Part shown: positions 1-11,599 of the stretch, one piece after another
Layout of the letters: every line of letters begins with the position of its first letter
Numbering within the stretch: position 1 is the stretch's first letter
Origin: Geosiphon pyriformis
Lineage: Eukaryota > Glomeromycota > Glomeromycetes > Archaeosporales > Geosiphonaceae
Length of the DNA: 64,000 bases
Direction: 5' to 3'
Assembly (NCBI GenBank): GCA_016748015.1
Contig: JAAOMT010000012.1
Coordinates: 1 to 64,000, forward strand
Notes under the pieces: model-generated
The model's input: only the letters and a program-made list of their open reading frames with translations
Databases searched by the model: none
Told to the model about the DNA's origin: nothing
Made by a program: the position numbers and the translations under genes

Positions 1-82
1 CTTAACCCTAACCCTAACCCTAACCCTAACCCTAACCCTAACCCTAACCCTAACCCTAACCCTAACCCTAACCCTAACCCTA
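1..82. repeat. Telomere, canonical (CCCTAA)n
   Basis: Uninterrupted CCCTAA hexamers start at the first bases and run for about 13 units. Read from the outer end this is the C-rich strand of a TTAGGG telomere, so position 1 is at or very near a physical chromosome end. TTAGGG telomeres are common in fungi and animals, so the repeat alone does not identify the organism. Confidence 0.97.
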
Positions 83-915
83 TCCCTATCCCTATCCCTA
101 TCCCTATCCCTATCCCTATCCCTATCCCTATCCCTAACCCTATCCCTATCCCTATCCCTATCCCTATCCCTATCCCTATCCCTATCCCTATCCCTATCCC
201 TATCCCTATCCCTATCCCTATCCCTATCCCTATCCCTAACCCTATCCCTATCCCTATCCCTATCCCTATCCCTATCCCTATCCCTATCCCTATCCCTATC
301 CCTATCCCTATCCCTATCCCTATCCCTAACCCTATCCCTATCCCTATCCCTATAAATATCCCTATCCCTATAAATATCCCTATAAATATCCCTATAAATA
401 TCCCTATCCCTATCCCTATCCCTATAAATATCCCTATCCCTATAAATATCCCTATCCCTATAAATATCCCTATAAATATCCCTATAAATATCCCTATCCC
501 TATAAATATCCCTATAAATATCCCTATCCCTATAAATATCCCTATCCCTATAAATATCCCTATCCCTATAAATATCCCTATAAATATCCCTATCCCTATC
601 CCTATAAATATCCTTATCCCTATAAATATCCCTATAAATATCTCTATCCCTATCCTTATAAATATCCCTATAAATATCCCTATCCCTATAAATATCCCTA
701 TCCCTATTCTTATAAATATCCCTATCCCTATTCCTATAAATATCCCTAACCCTAACCCTATCCCTATCCCTATAAATATCCCTATTCTTATTTTTATCCC
801 TATACCTATTCCTATCTCTATTCTTATTCCTATCTCTATCTCTATTCCTATTTTTATTTCTATCTCTATCTCTATCCCTATCCCTATTCTTATCCCTATT
901 CTTATTTTTAACCAA
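83..915. repeat. Telomere-variant array: CCCTAT and CCCTATAAATAT units
   Basis: Directly inside the pure telomere the hexamer switches to CCCTAT (about 83-350), with lone CCCTAA units near 133, 235, 325 and 745. From about 350 a 12-bp unit CCCTATAAATAT appears, in which every second hexamer has AAA in place of CCC; it alternates with plain CCCTAT to about 770. The last 150 bp are degenerate forms (CCTATT, CTTATT, CTCTAT). The order canonical, single-variant, compound, degenerate is what proximal telomere decay and unequal exchange would leave. Confidence 0.93.
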
Positions 916-3110
916 TAAACAATTAAAACCTTTTTATCAAATATAGTAGAATTAAAAAAAAAATTAAAATCTTTAAGATTAACTTGATTATTTAAAAAAA
1001 AATTTCTATCTTTTTAATTATTTAAGTTTTTCAAAAATTATATGAATATTACAATAGAAGAAAATAAAAAATAATTAAAAACAAAATTGATTAGCAATTA
1101 TTTTTTTCAAGCAATTGTTTTTTCGAAAAAGTATTAATAATTTATTTATGTCTTATCAAAATCCAGTTTTTTAATTGGTTATTACAATTAGAATTCAATA
1201 TTATAAATTAATTTATAATGATAATTTATTGTAATAATAAAATTTTAATATTTTAGAATATTATAAATCAATTTATAATAATAATTTATTATAGTAATAA
1301 AATTGTAATATTTTAGAATATTCTAAATTAAAATTTATTAGTTATAAAAATTTTTATTACTTATAATAATATTTATTAATATTTATATAAATTATATTTT
1401 GAAGAATCAATTTTTCCCTTAATTTTTGATTTTTATATCATTAATAAAAGTCTTTAGATTAAAAGTTTTTTGAATATAATAAATAAAAAACTTATCATTT
1501 ATAAAAAATTCAGGTTTTGAGATTATTGAATTTTATACTTTGTTATACTATAACATGTTAGTATCTTGTATTTTTTCTTTTTTTATAAACAGATTTATTT
1601 ACTTTGTATTTGCTAATTTTTTTTGAGATGTATATTTTTTTATTATAAAATGCTTTCCATTAATTATATCTAAAATAGTTTTCTAGTAAATGATAACAAA
1701 ACTATAGATATTCTTATTCTTATTATAAAGGTCTCATTACAAATCTTAAGTGCTAGATATTCAATAATTCCATAAATTTGGCTAACTGTGGATAATAATT
1801 TATTAAATACAACTTTTAAGAATTATTTATAATAATTAAAAATTCCATGTTGTGCCTAATTTTTTTGACTAACTTATATAAACAAGCTGCCAGTAAACCT
1901 GTTTAAATAGATTAAATCAAGTGAATTAAATCAATTATTTATTTAAAAATATAAATATTTACTGACATTTGAACTTTCTATTATATAAATTAAGATAGGA
2001 ATAGGTTTCTATAGAATAGAATTTATTTAAAATTTGTGCTCAATTTTATTCAAGTTTTTAAATTAGATAGTTAATTATTTGTCAATTATCAATACTTTTC
2101 TAATTCTTTATTATTTGTTGTCTATTGCTAAATCCCTATTTTTTTTTAGTATCTAATATTAAAACTAGACTAAAAATGTAATCTTGAATATTTAGAGACT
2201 GTGATTTAAGTAAACAGTCATGTTTCTAAATTCTATATTACAACAGAAAGTATATGTATTGGCTATATCTAGTGGTTTTTCATTTTTTTTACATTATTCA
2301 GTCTAGTATATTAATTTTTTTCTGAATACGAGATATGGATGTTATGTTCTTAATGACTAATCTATCTGTAACTATTTATATTGTTTTTTTAGACAAAGAG
2401 GAAAGTTAAATTAAATATTATAATAAATCCTATAGTTTTAAGGAAGATGTGAATTTAATTTTCATACTAATTGTATTTAGCTATTTTAAAATAACAGAGT
2501 TAAAAAAAATAAGTCATAAAGATTTGCATAATAATATAAAAAATTTTCAGAAAGTACTAATATTTTAAAAAGTGATACTTTGTTTTTAATCACTACATAT
2601 TAATTGATTTTACTTTTGTATTTTTGTATTCTTGTTTTGGCATTTTTGTGTAAAAAACAAACATGTAATTTTTGATCTCAAAATCAACAACTTAGAGGCA
2701 GTAATATATATAAAGAGGTATTTTCTGCTTTTAAACAAAATTTTATTTTATATAAAATTAATTTTATCTTTATTAGTAATAAATTACTAATGTCTCCCAA
2801 CTTATGAACCTAATAGTAATAATTAGTATAATTAATGACTCACTATTTACAACTTACAAATTCAAAGAACACTAAAAAAATTTAAGAGATTTATTATTGT
2901 TTCCAGTCGTACTAATAATTATAATAGGTATCTAAGATTAAAAGCTTCTAATTGATAAAACAATCTAAGTAAAAGTGTTAACATATCTTTTCTAACTCTA
3001 AGTATTGGATGAGAAAGAAAAGCATTTTTTACTAGAAAAACTTCAATCTTAACTGAAGAAATTCAACCAAGTACAGAGTTTCCAACTTCTTTATATTGCC
3101 AAATGTGATG
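916..3110. other. AT-rich subtelomeric DNA, no gene recognised
   Basis: Very AT-rich sequence with many stops in all frames. A short direct duplication with ATTATAAAT(C/T)AATTTATAATAATAATTTATT lies near 1,199-1,320 (two copies about 60 bp apart). I see no protein family, RNA gene or clear element ends here. Confidence 0.6.
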
Positions 3111-3114
3111 TTTT

Positions 3115-3390
3115 CTAATTACTGTACACGTACTTATTCTGCCAAATATCTGTTTTTACTTATAGTTTATAATATAAATTGTTATATCTCTGTGTATGTA
3201 CTCATTCTGCTGAATGTCTGCTTCCACTAATGATCAATAACATAAATTGTTATATCTCTGTATATGTATCTATTTTGTTGAATGTCTGTTTTTACTTATG
3301 GTTAATAACATGAATTGTTATTTAATCTTTATACTTGCCATATTTCAACTAAATGTCTGTTTTCACTTATGGTTATTGATATGTATTATG
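3115..3390. repeat. Tandem repeat, about 68-bp unit, about 4 copies
   Basis: Successive diverged units each contain TGTA(T/C)..TATTCTGC, then AATGTCTGTTTTTACTTATGG and a TAATAACATAAATTGTTATA tail. The GTTATATCTC landmark recurs at 3,181 and 3,249 and a related GTTATTTAATC near 3,317, giving a period of about 68 bp. A short 66-codon open frame overlapping the last unit (3,315-3,515) shows no protein family features and is probably fortuitous. Confidence 0.8.
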
Positions 3391-3504
3391 GATTAAACTA
3401 TTCTTATCTACTATTTAGTAAAACTACAGCTAACAGAACAGACTTGACAAAATTAGCAAGAAAAAAAAATCTTATTAAGCTTGACTTTAATTTGATATTA
3501 ACAA

Positions 3505-3915
3505 TTAATGGATAACTACTGCCTACCAATAATTCACAAATTCAAAAGTAAATTAATCACTACTTACCAAAAATACGTGAATTCAACATTTGAATAGTCA
3601 TTATCTATTAATAATTTGTAATTTAATATTTGAATATAATTACTTACCAATATTTTGCAACTTAACATTTGAATAATTACTGGTCATCAAAAATGTGCAA
3701 ATTCAATATTTAAATATAACTATTACTCACCAATAATTCAAGTCAATATTTGATAACCACCACTCACTAAAAATACACAAATTCAATATTTGAATAACTA
3801 TCACTCACTAATAATACTCAACTCAACATTTGAATAACTATTAACTACCAATAATTTGCATTTCAACATTCAAATTACCACACTCATCAGTAATTTGCAA
3901 TTCAATATTTGAATA
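3505..3915. repeat. Minisatellite, about 40-bp unit, about 10 copies
   Basis: About ten diverged units of roughly 38-45 bp with the consensus pieces TAACTATTACTCACCAATAAT and TTGCAATTCAATATTTGAA are arranged head to tail. It begins just after the 68-bp array, so the two form a local subtelomeric satellite block. Confidence 0.85.
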
Positions 3916-6900
3916 GCCAATGAATATGAAATAAAAATTCATGAACAATTGATCATTAAATAACTGAATTAAATTTTAGGATTAAGTAGTAAGGAATTGA
4001 TAATTGTTAGTCTGTTATTTATGCCTTGTAAAAATAAAGAGTGGAAAAGAGGTAATTTAAGATTTCTTATAAAAGTGAAAAATAAAAGAGAGTAGTTTTA
4101 GTTTAACATTTTTTATAAGAGTGAAGAGTGAAAAAAAGTAGTCATATTTGTTAATTATCTTTTCTATATCTATCTAGTCTATAAAGAAATTGTTCACTTA
4201 TTGTCAATTTTGATAAACTCTTATTATTTACTATTTATTGTTTAAGTCTATTGAAATTTAATTCAGAAATTTGAAATAATTAATATAAAATATTTAAAAA
4301 ACTTAATATATAATATACTATTGTAATTAATATATATATATTTTTAAATGATAATAGTTTGGTAATAACTTTAAAAATTGCTAATATTGGCTTAAGTCTA
4401 AGCAATAATAACTTTATTTTTAAACCACTAGTTAAATATTTTTGAAACTTTTTTTACACAAGTTCGGATTTAAATATTAAAATTTAGACAATATTAAGCA
4501 TATTTAATATACTTTTTTACCATGTAAACCAAAAACTTTTTGCTCTTGCTATTAAAATATATTAATTTGATCAACTGTAAATGAAAAATTTAGTGTTTTC
4601 AAAAAAAAATAATAAGTAAAAATACTTGCTAAAAATTATGTTCAGTCTGGTTATTTAATATATTTTTATTATATAAAAATTTTGATTTATTATTTAAAAG
4701 TTATTAATGCTTAAGTGACTTTAATATATCTTAAAATATTATTGTCAAAACTGATCATATGCAATAATTCTTAGGTCAAATAGACAAAAGTTTTATTGTC
4801 ATATAAAATCTAATATCTAAATCTTTTAAATTAAGTTTTATTTTAATTAATTATGAATTTTTATTTATTTATGCAAAAGTAATTTTTTTAATGCTCAAAT
4901 TATTCTTGGTACTTTCTAAATTTGATGAAAGAAATATATTCAAAATTTTGGGTATAATAATACAGAGATTAATATTATAAACTTGTGTTATAGTAATTTT
5001 TCGCATAAAAGTTTAATATTTAAAACAGTTTTGAAAACAAATAATTTTTATGATCATTAATTTATTTTAGTTTAATATATTTATTTTATTAATTTCTTTT
5101 TAAATTATTTTGGTTATCTGTTAACTTGTTACTTCAATTTATAATAATACAATTTTAGCAAAAATTTTAATTTTAATTAAAAATATAAAAAATCTGTGAA
5201 ACTATTCTTAAACTTTGCAAAATTGTAAAAAGTATTTAAAATGACTGTTTTTTTTTTCTAATATTTTTTATAAGCTATGCTATTTTAAATAATTAATATT
5301 ATATTTGTAATATAAATAAAATTTTCTTTAGAGGTAAAATTTTAAAATTTATTAAATTAGCACAAGAGTCTATTTAGTCAGCCAAAGTTTAAGATTAAAG
5401 AAATTAAAAAATTGATACACAAGTTAACTCTTCATGGCTAGAAAATCATGTATAAAAATTTTTTTGTTATAGCAATCGAAATTAAAGCACTATAATACAT
5501 AATAAATTATAATTGAGACAAATATTAAATATAAAAAATATTAAAAAAACTTATCTTAATTTAGTATGCTCTTTAATTAAGCATTATTTAATTTACTAGC
5601 AAATTATAAAGTTGAATAAATAAAAAGTTATTAATTAATTAAAATATTATTATTTATTCATTAGTATTAAAAATAAATAACATAGAATATGTAAAAAAAG
5701 TATTTGGATAAAAATTCATATTATCTAGATTTGCTATGCTCTTTCTAATTTAAATTCAATTAGATCAAATAATTCAAGAAATTTTGACAATTCTAACATT
5801 ATAACAATTTGAATCATATTTATCATAAAGCTAAAAATTCTTTTTAGTGATTTTTCTTAAGTAATTGATTAGCCATCCAACTTTTTTAACTTAAATTTTA
5901 TTAGAATTTTTAAAGCATAGTTAAGAGAAACATAAAAAAAGGTTTCAAAAAAATTTATGAAGAGGAAAATATCTTGTACAATATTTGATTTAATTTAATA
6001 AAGTATGTAAAAAAAATAGCATTATTTATTTAAACTTGTAATTTAAAACTTTACAATATATAATATTACTATTTTATTTGTTAATTAAAAAATTATATAC
6101 AAATATTTAAAAAAATATATAAAAGTTATTTTTATTTATTTTAATTTCTTAAAGACACAAGTTAAATAGTTTAAAATTTTCTATTTACTTAAAATAACAT
6201 TATTTTTTATAAGAGTTTAACAAAGAAACTGGTTATAATATTTTTTATTTCAATTATAGGACTTTTTTGATAATGATTTGTATCAAAAAAATTATTTTAA
6301 AAATTTTTATTCTTGGTTAAAATATTTAGTGTTTTATAATATTTAAAATATTATAATCTATGTTTAAAATTTTCAAGACTTTCATTAAAACTTAAAATAT
6401 AATAAAATTTATGAATCAATTGATAATTTATGTTGATAATTAATATAAAATTTTATTAAATTACTTTATAAGATTTGTGATTTAAATAAAATAAAAATAT
6501 TTTTAAATTTTTAATAAATTAAAATTGCTAAATTGTTTTTTAAAAAATTAAAATTTAGGATCTATTTTTGTATGATTTAATAAATAATTAAAAATCTTTT
6601 GATTCTTTTTTTTAATAAATAAACATGAATTAAAATAATTAACAGAATTTTTAGAAAATTAAAATTAAGACTTTATAGAAATTTTAAGCCTTAAAGCTTT
6701 TTTTAAATGTAGATTTAAATTTTTTAATACATATTTATAAAAAAGTATAGATAAATATTACTAAACTATTTTTAAGACTTCTAATGTCAAGTTAATAAGA
6801 TTTGCAATTTGTATTGAAACAGTTAAAACAATTTTTGAAAAATAATATATCTGAGTTAACAAAGTTTATTAAAAAAGTATAAATTCATATTCATATTATT

Positions 6901-6960
6901 ACTTTCAAATATATTTGCTATAGAATATAACTCTCAAAATAAATTTTCATTTTATAAAGA
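3916..6960. other. AT-rich DNA, no gene recognised
   Basis: Strongly AT-rich with long A and T runs. I found no open frame of interest, no repeat array and no homology to the other elements in the window. Very old mutated mobile-element copies could be hidden here. Confidence 0.55.
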
Positions 6961-6964
6961 TGTA

Positions 6965-7410
6965 ATTTTTAAGAAGTTTGACCTATTATGAAGTTTTATA
7001 GTATCACAAAAACTCTAGGAAAAGATAATTTTTAAGTTATCAAATACAAATTTTTTCTAAAATATTAAAAAAAGTTTTTAGATTACAATAAATAGTCGAA
7101 AAGACTACATACTTGTTTTAGAATATACAAACAGAAAAACTATAAATAAATATTTAAATTAAACTTTTCTAAAATAAAGATTGTAAAAAAATTATGGCTT
7201 GCAAAAAAACCAATCTGGGAGATTTTCTGTTTTCATAAAGAAATGTTATTCATAGAGATTTAGTAAGTAAAAGATATATAATTAAAAAGCAGAAGATATT
7301 ATTTAATTATTTGATTTTTAAATTTTCTAAAAAGAATTCTTTAAATATTATAGTTCACTATAATTCTATAAATTGTGAATCTTGGCCTTTTTAAAATTAG
7401 AAAAACTTAT
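6965..7410 (+). pseudogene. Decayed protein-kinase-like fragment
   Basis: Short kinase-like pieces occur in order on the plus strand but in changing frames. KFYSITKTLGKDNF is near 6,990 (resembling the FYGIT stretch before the hinge). DYILVLEYTNRKTINKYL is near 7,100 (a hinge and alpha-D region). NVIHRDLVS is near 7,236-7,262 (catalytic loop with HRD intact). IVNLGLFKI is near 7,374 (activation-loop DFG with Asp changed to Asn and Phe to Leu). Stops and frameshifts separate them, and the spacing between HRD and the DFG-like motif is longer than usual. It resembles the tyrosine-kinase-like families expanded in Glomeromycotina. Assignment is by motif only; the pieces could come from more than one gene. 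Confidence 0.45.
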
Positions 7411-9055
7411 TGTAAAAGTTTTATTGGTTTATGGACAATTAACATATATTGAACTATAATGCTTTAAGAATTCTCAATATATATGAAATAAAAAATTTGA
7501 TACATATATACTGAAAGTGCTTTTATAAAAGCTATTAAGTAGATATTCTTTATTATTGAAAATAACTTAAAAAAAACCCAATTTAAAAACTTCTGCCAAA
7601 TATGTTCAATTTTACACTGAATGTTGAAATAAATTACCATAAAGTTGCCTATTTATAATTGAAATAATTAATTGTCTTAATGAAATTGAATAGCAATTCA
7701 GTTTTTCTTTTTAAAAAACATTGAATCTGAGAAAACATCCAGTAATTTCAATTTTAACAGATTAATTTCAATCATAAAAACTCTTTAATATAATTAAAAA
7801 ACCATTCAATATCATCAAAAAAAAGTTTGTTGCTTGATAATTATTTAAAAATTGTTAATACAATAAAATAATATCTTAAAAGCAATAAAAAAACACCTAA
7901 AAATATTTTGTTTATTTAAGTAATAACACTATAAAAACCTCTATTTACTATATTTTACTTAGGTTTTCTTTAGTATATAAAGTTAAAACAAAGCTTGAAT
8001 TAATAAAAGTATTTCTAAAATTTTAGAAACAACAAATATCAAGAATTTTCTTAAAGAATGCCAATTTTATTAAAATAACAATAATTCAAAAAAAATTGTT
8101 TAAGATATAATTAAAGCATTTAAACTTTTTTTAATAATAACAGAAGTAAATAATAAAAATATACAGCAAAATCTTGCAATTTGTTATAATAATAGATAAA
8201 AAACAATAAAAAATGATAAAAAAACATAAAACTATATTTAAAAGCTGCAATAATAAGACATAAAAAAGCATAATAATATCTTAAATAGTGTTATTTAAAT
8301 AGATAAAAAACAACAAAAAATAAGAAAAAAGTATTTAAATTTTATTTAAAAACAACAAAAATAGCAAATTAAATACACAATACCAACTTGTATTTTGTTA
8401 TAAAAAAAATTAATATGCAACAGAATATCTTGGAGACTATTAATTTTTATCAAAAAATTACAAAACCAAAAAAATTTAGATTTTTTTAAAAATTACTTGG
8501 TCTGAATTTTGTCCAAATATTTAACATTCTAATTTTATTTTATTTTAAAATTTTTATAATCCAATCTTATAAGTTTGGAAGTTGGCCAAATTCCAAATAG
8601 TATATACTTAATCTAAATTCATTATTTAATTAATAATTTAATAAAAATAATACTGCTATATAATTGTAATAATAAAATAAATACTAATTATATTATAATT
8701 ATATACTATTTTTTACATAAATAATGTATTTAATATAATTAAAAAGAATAATAAAGTTTTTATTTATTTTTATGTTTATGTTTTTATAATAACAACAAAT
8801 TTAGTAACAATATAATATTTTAAAAATAATTAAGTTTTAAATTCATAATTTCAACAATAATATTTAAATATTTAAATATTTAATATTTATTTTAAGACCA
8901 ATATTAAAATATAAAATTTTTAATATTAATAACTAAATTTTAAAATTTAAAATTATTCCACAATATTTTAAAGTCTTTATTTTATAATAAAAAACGATTT
9001 ATATTTTAATGTTAAAATATATAAAAAATAATAACAAATAATTATATTTTAATAA
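7411..9055. other. AT-rich DNA, no gene recognised
   Basis: AT-rich with poly-A and poly-T tracts and no readable frame. A region rich in AAAAACAA/ATAAAAA motifs (about 7,850-8,400) is compositionally repetitive, but I cannot define a unit. Confidence 0.55.
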
Positions 9056-9059
9056 ACAC

Positions 9060-9450
9060 ATTAATGAATATTGCACAATATAATAACAATTATAGTACAT
9101 AGAACATAAATTTATACAGATCTAACACAAACCAAACATATATTAAGCTATATTATCCCAATATACAAAACATCATAGGAGCATTAAAGATATTAAACAA
9201 GTATTGAAAAAAGTTAAGACTAAGTATAAAAAATATGCCAAGAAGCTAGAGAAATTTATGAAGAATGAGAAAAGAAATAGGTTAAAAGAATTAAAGAAAA
9301 ATCTGAAAGAGAAGAAAAATGTAGATAAAAAGCAAAAGAAGAAGTAGAAAAAGAAAAAGAGTTGGAAGAAGCAAATAATTAAAAATAGAAAAGAACAAAT
9401 GGAAAACATAAATGCAAAAACTACAAAATGTTTTGATAGAAATAACAAGA
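9060..9450 (+). pseudogene. Decayed copy of Crinkler-like gene 5' end (promoter and coiled coil)
   Basis: This plus-strand segment matches the first coding part and upstream region of the minus-strand Crinkler-like gene at 29,903-31,033. The shared upstream block includes TTAATGAATATTGCACAATA (9,060) and ACCAAACATATATTA (9,130). The start codon of the good gene lies in CACCATGGCTAGT; here the same place reads CATCATAGGAGCAT, so ATG has become ATA. The coiled coil then follows in frame (KKLEKFMKNEKRNRLKELK and onward) with Glu-to-Lys and Gly-to-Asn changes typical of G-to-A mutation, plus an early TAG near 9,344. Similarity fades at about 9,450, where the good gene has its first possible splice donor. 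It is a non-functional paralogous relic. Confidence 0.85.
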
Positions 9451-9574
9451 TAGATAACGACTTTATGACTTGTGACTTGGGTGTTAGGAACAGAGTTTAT
9501 GACTTTAAATACTGACTTTGACTTATGTGTATTGCTTTTTTGCAACTTCAATATTCTTAAATGTTGTTTTACTT

Positions 9575-9705
9575 GTAGAAATCAAATCTCCTCCAAAAAA
9601 ACTATACAAAAGTATTGTAATTTTTAACACAGATTTATACATCAATGTTGATAGTTCTTCAGTTTTAACAATTTGAACAATAGAACCTGAAAACACTAAG
9701 TTCAT
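9575..9705 (+). pseudogene. Possible fragment of Gypsy-1 pol linker
   Basis: The plus frame reads VEIKSPPKKLYKSIVIFN and then NTDLYINVD. The same arrangement (EIK, SP, several residues, VxIFNxD, then N(I/V)) occurs in the segment between protease and the dUTPase-like domain of Gypsy-1 copies, at 50,637-50,855 (minus) and about 60,010-60,130 (plus). Similarity is short and the surroundings do not continue it, so this may be a small captured fragment or chance. Confidence 0.35.
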
Positions 9706-10172
9706 GTGTGCAAACCTTATTTAGCCATTTGATACTCTGCCAAACTTATGTTGGCCAGTTGCTAAACTTTATTAATGCACTTTTTTTTGCAAAGCTTCTT
9801 ATGGTTAACTACTCGAACTTAGCAAAAATATGATCTTGATTTTCATATTAGCTGTTTTTAATCTATTCATAATTGACAATATTATCTTATTTTGACAATG
9901 GTCAGTTTCAACAACTTTATGGCTATTTCTATTTTAATAAAATAGATAGGGAGAGTAAATTAGCATTTATGATTAAGCATGTTTTTTTAAAATGGAGTTT
10001 ACCAAAATTGTAACCAAAGAAGATATGATTACATCCATAGGTTTATTAATTATATGTTATCTGAAATTTCTCTGTCATAGCTTTAATTTTTGAATCAAAT
10101 TTTCTAGTAATACAACTGAGACATATGTATTATTTTGTGTGCTGTTTTTAGTGTTTATTAGTTTTTGTTTTA

Positions 10173-10304
10173 ATGTCTAACTTCAACAGCAACAAAAATT
10201 CTAGATCTAATCTTCTTGGATATGTTAAAAATATACAAGTAATAAAAATTGAAATAAAGACTGCACAAAACAAGTTAGAAAGTGCCAAAAAAAAACTCAA
10301 ATAA
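10173..10304 (+). CDS. Small hypothetical ORF, 43 aa, probably a gene remnant
   Basis: ATG at 10,173 opens a 43-residue frame, MSNFNSNKNSRSNLLGYVKN then a Lys/Glu-rich amphipathic stretch ending KLESAKKKLK. A low-complexity Asn/Ser start followed by a coiled-coil-like segment resembles the N-terminal layout of effector-like proteins in this region. A shift of one base at about 10,300 gives a further readable stretch (NNFKEYEYVLIDFEYRDKTN and on to about 10,386), suggesting a longer broken gene. I do not recognise the family; it could also be fortuitous. Confidence 0.3.
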   Translation: MSNFNSNKNSRSNLLGYVKNIQVIKIEIKTAQNKLESAKKKLK

Positions 10305-10449
10305 TTTTAAAGAGTATGAATATGTTCTTATTGATTTTGAGTATAGAGATAAAACAAACAAAGAATTCTACATTTTATTAACAGATTGAAATGATAGCAC
10401 ATGTAATGAGAATAATTCCTACATAACTCTTTCAAATATGTATAAATTA

Positions 10450-11595
10450 GGTATATTATTAATACAATGTTCTCTAATAATATACAGAACTTAATAAGCA
10501 AATAAAAAAAAATATGCTAAAAGCAAATACAGCATTCCAAAACTTATAAATTGCTTAATTTAAGTTATAAATAACATATTTGATAAAATGATCTTTATTT
10601 GTTAATATATATATAGCTTTAGAATGCTACAATATTATTGATAAAAATAAAATAAAAGCAAATAAAACTTTTCTGTATTTTTAATTAGTAAATAATATAT
10701 ATAGTTTTATTATATTATTAAGAATTTTTTTGACAAAAGTAATAAGACTGGTTAAATTTAGAATTGATACATTATAAATGTTTAAAGAAAAAAATATGCT
10801 GGTTCCTAAACTTTTTGCTTAATAAGAATGACAGTTCCTTCTTGTTTACATATAATTAATGCACAAATATTTTTTTACAGTAAAAATTGGTAATTATTTA
10901 TTTAAATAAATTGATATTAATATTATATATAATTGAAAATTTGTCTGGCATAAAGTAAATAACACTTTATTTTTACATGTATATTTCTGAAATTTATGTA
11001 TTAAAACACTTAGCTTTTCTTATTCTGAAATATTGACTATAGCAGTATTGATGTAAATACAAACTTGTGAAATTTTTTTTTCTAATATATTATCAAATAA
11101 AGCTTTAAAAAACTTTCTTCAATAGCAATTAATTTATATTTTATCTCTTATTTTTTGTCTTTTATTCAAATCATAGAAAACAAAAAAATTAATAAAAAAT
11201 GTCTATATGCTCATAATTACAACAAGTGTGAATTTTGTCAAGAGAGTATTCAATAGATGTAGTGTCATATTTTTTGAAAAACTTTTCAAATAGTTGATAA
11301 ATAATAATAATTATTGAAATATTTTTATAAGATATATATTTGAATAAATTTAATATATGATAAAACTTTAACTATATTAATTATAGTATTTATTATATTT
11401 TATTTTTTAATATAATAAAATATACTTTTATTTATTCATAAATTTATTATAAAAATATTAAAATAATTTAAAAGTACTTACTAATTTTGTCAAGTGTGTT
11501 TTTATTTATATGATTAATGCTAATAAAAAAATCCAAATCTGGAAAAAAAAATGCTTAAATCAAAAAATTCTTGACCATTAAATATGATAAATGAA
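10450..11595. other. AT-rich DNA, no gene recognised
   Basis: AT-rich intergenic sequence. No motif, repeat array or element boundary was recognised between the small remnant at 10.2 kb and the kinase pseudogene at 11.6 kb. Confidence 0.55.
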
Positions 11596-11599
11596 AGTT

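Noticed and set aside
350-915. Possible CRISPR-like or centromeric array
   Set aside because: Units are direct derivatives of the telomere hexamer, with no unique spacers, and lie next to the chromosome end.
9173-9551. Two Phe/Leu-rich minus-strand frames that look like membrane proteins
   Set aside because: They are antisense readings of the Lys/Glu-rich coiled coil of the Crinkler relic; AAA/GAA codons read backwards give TTT/TTC.
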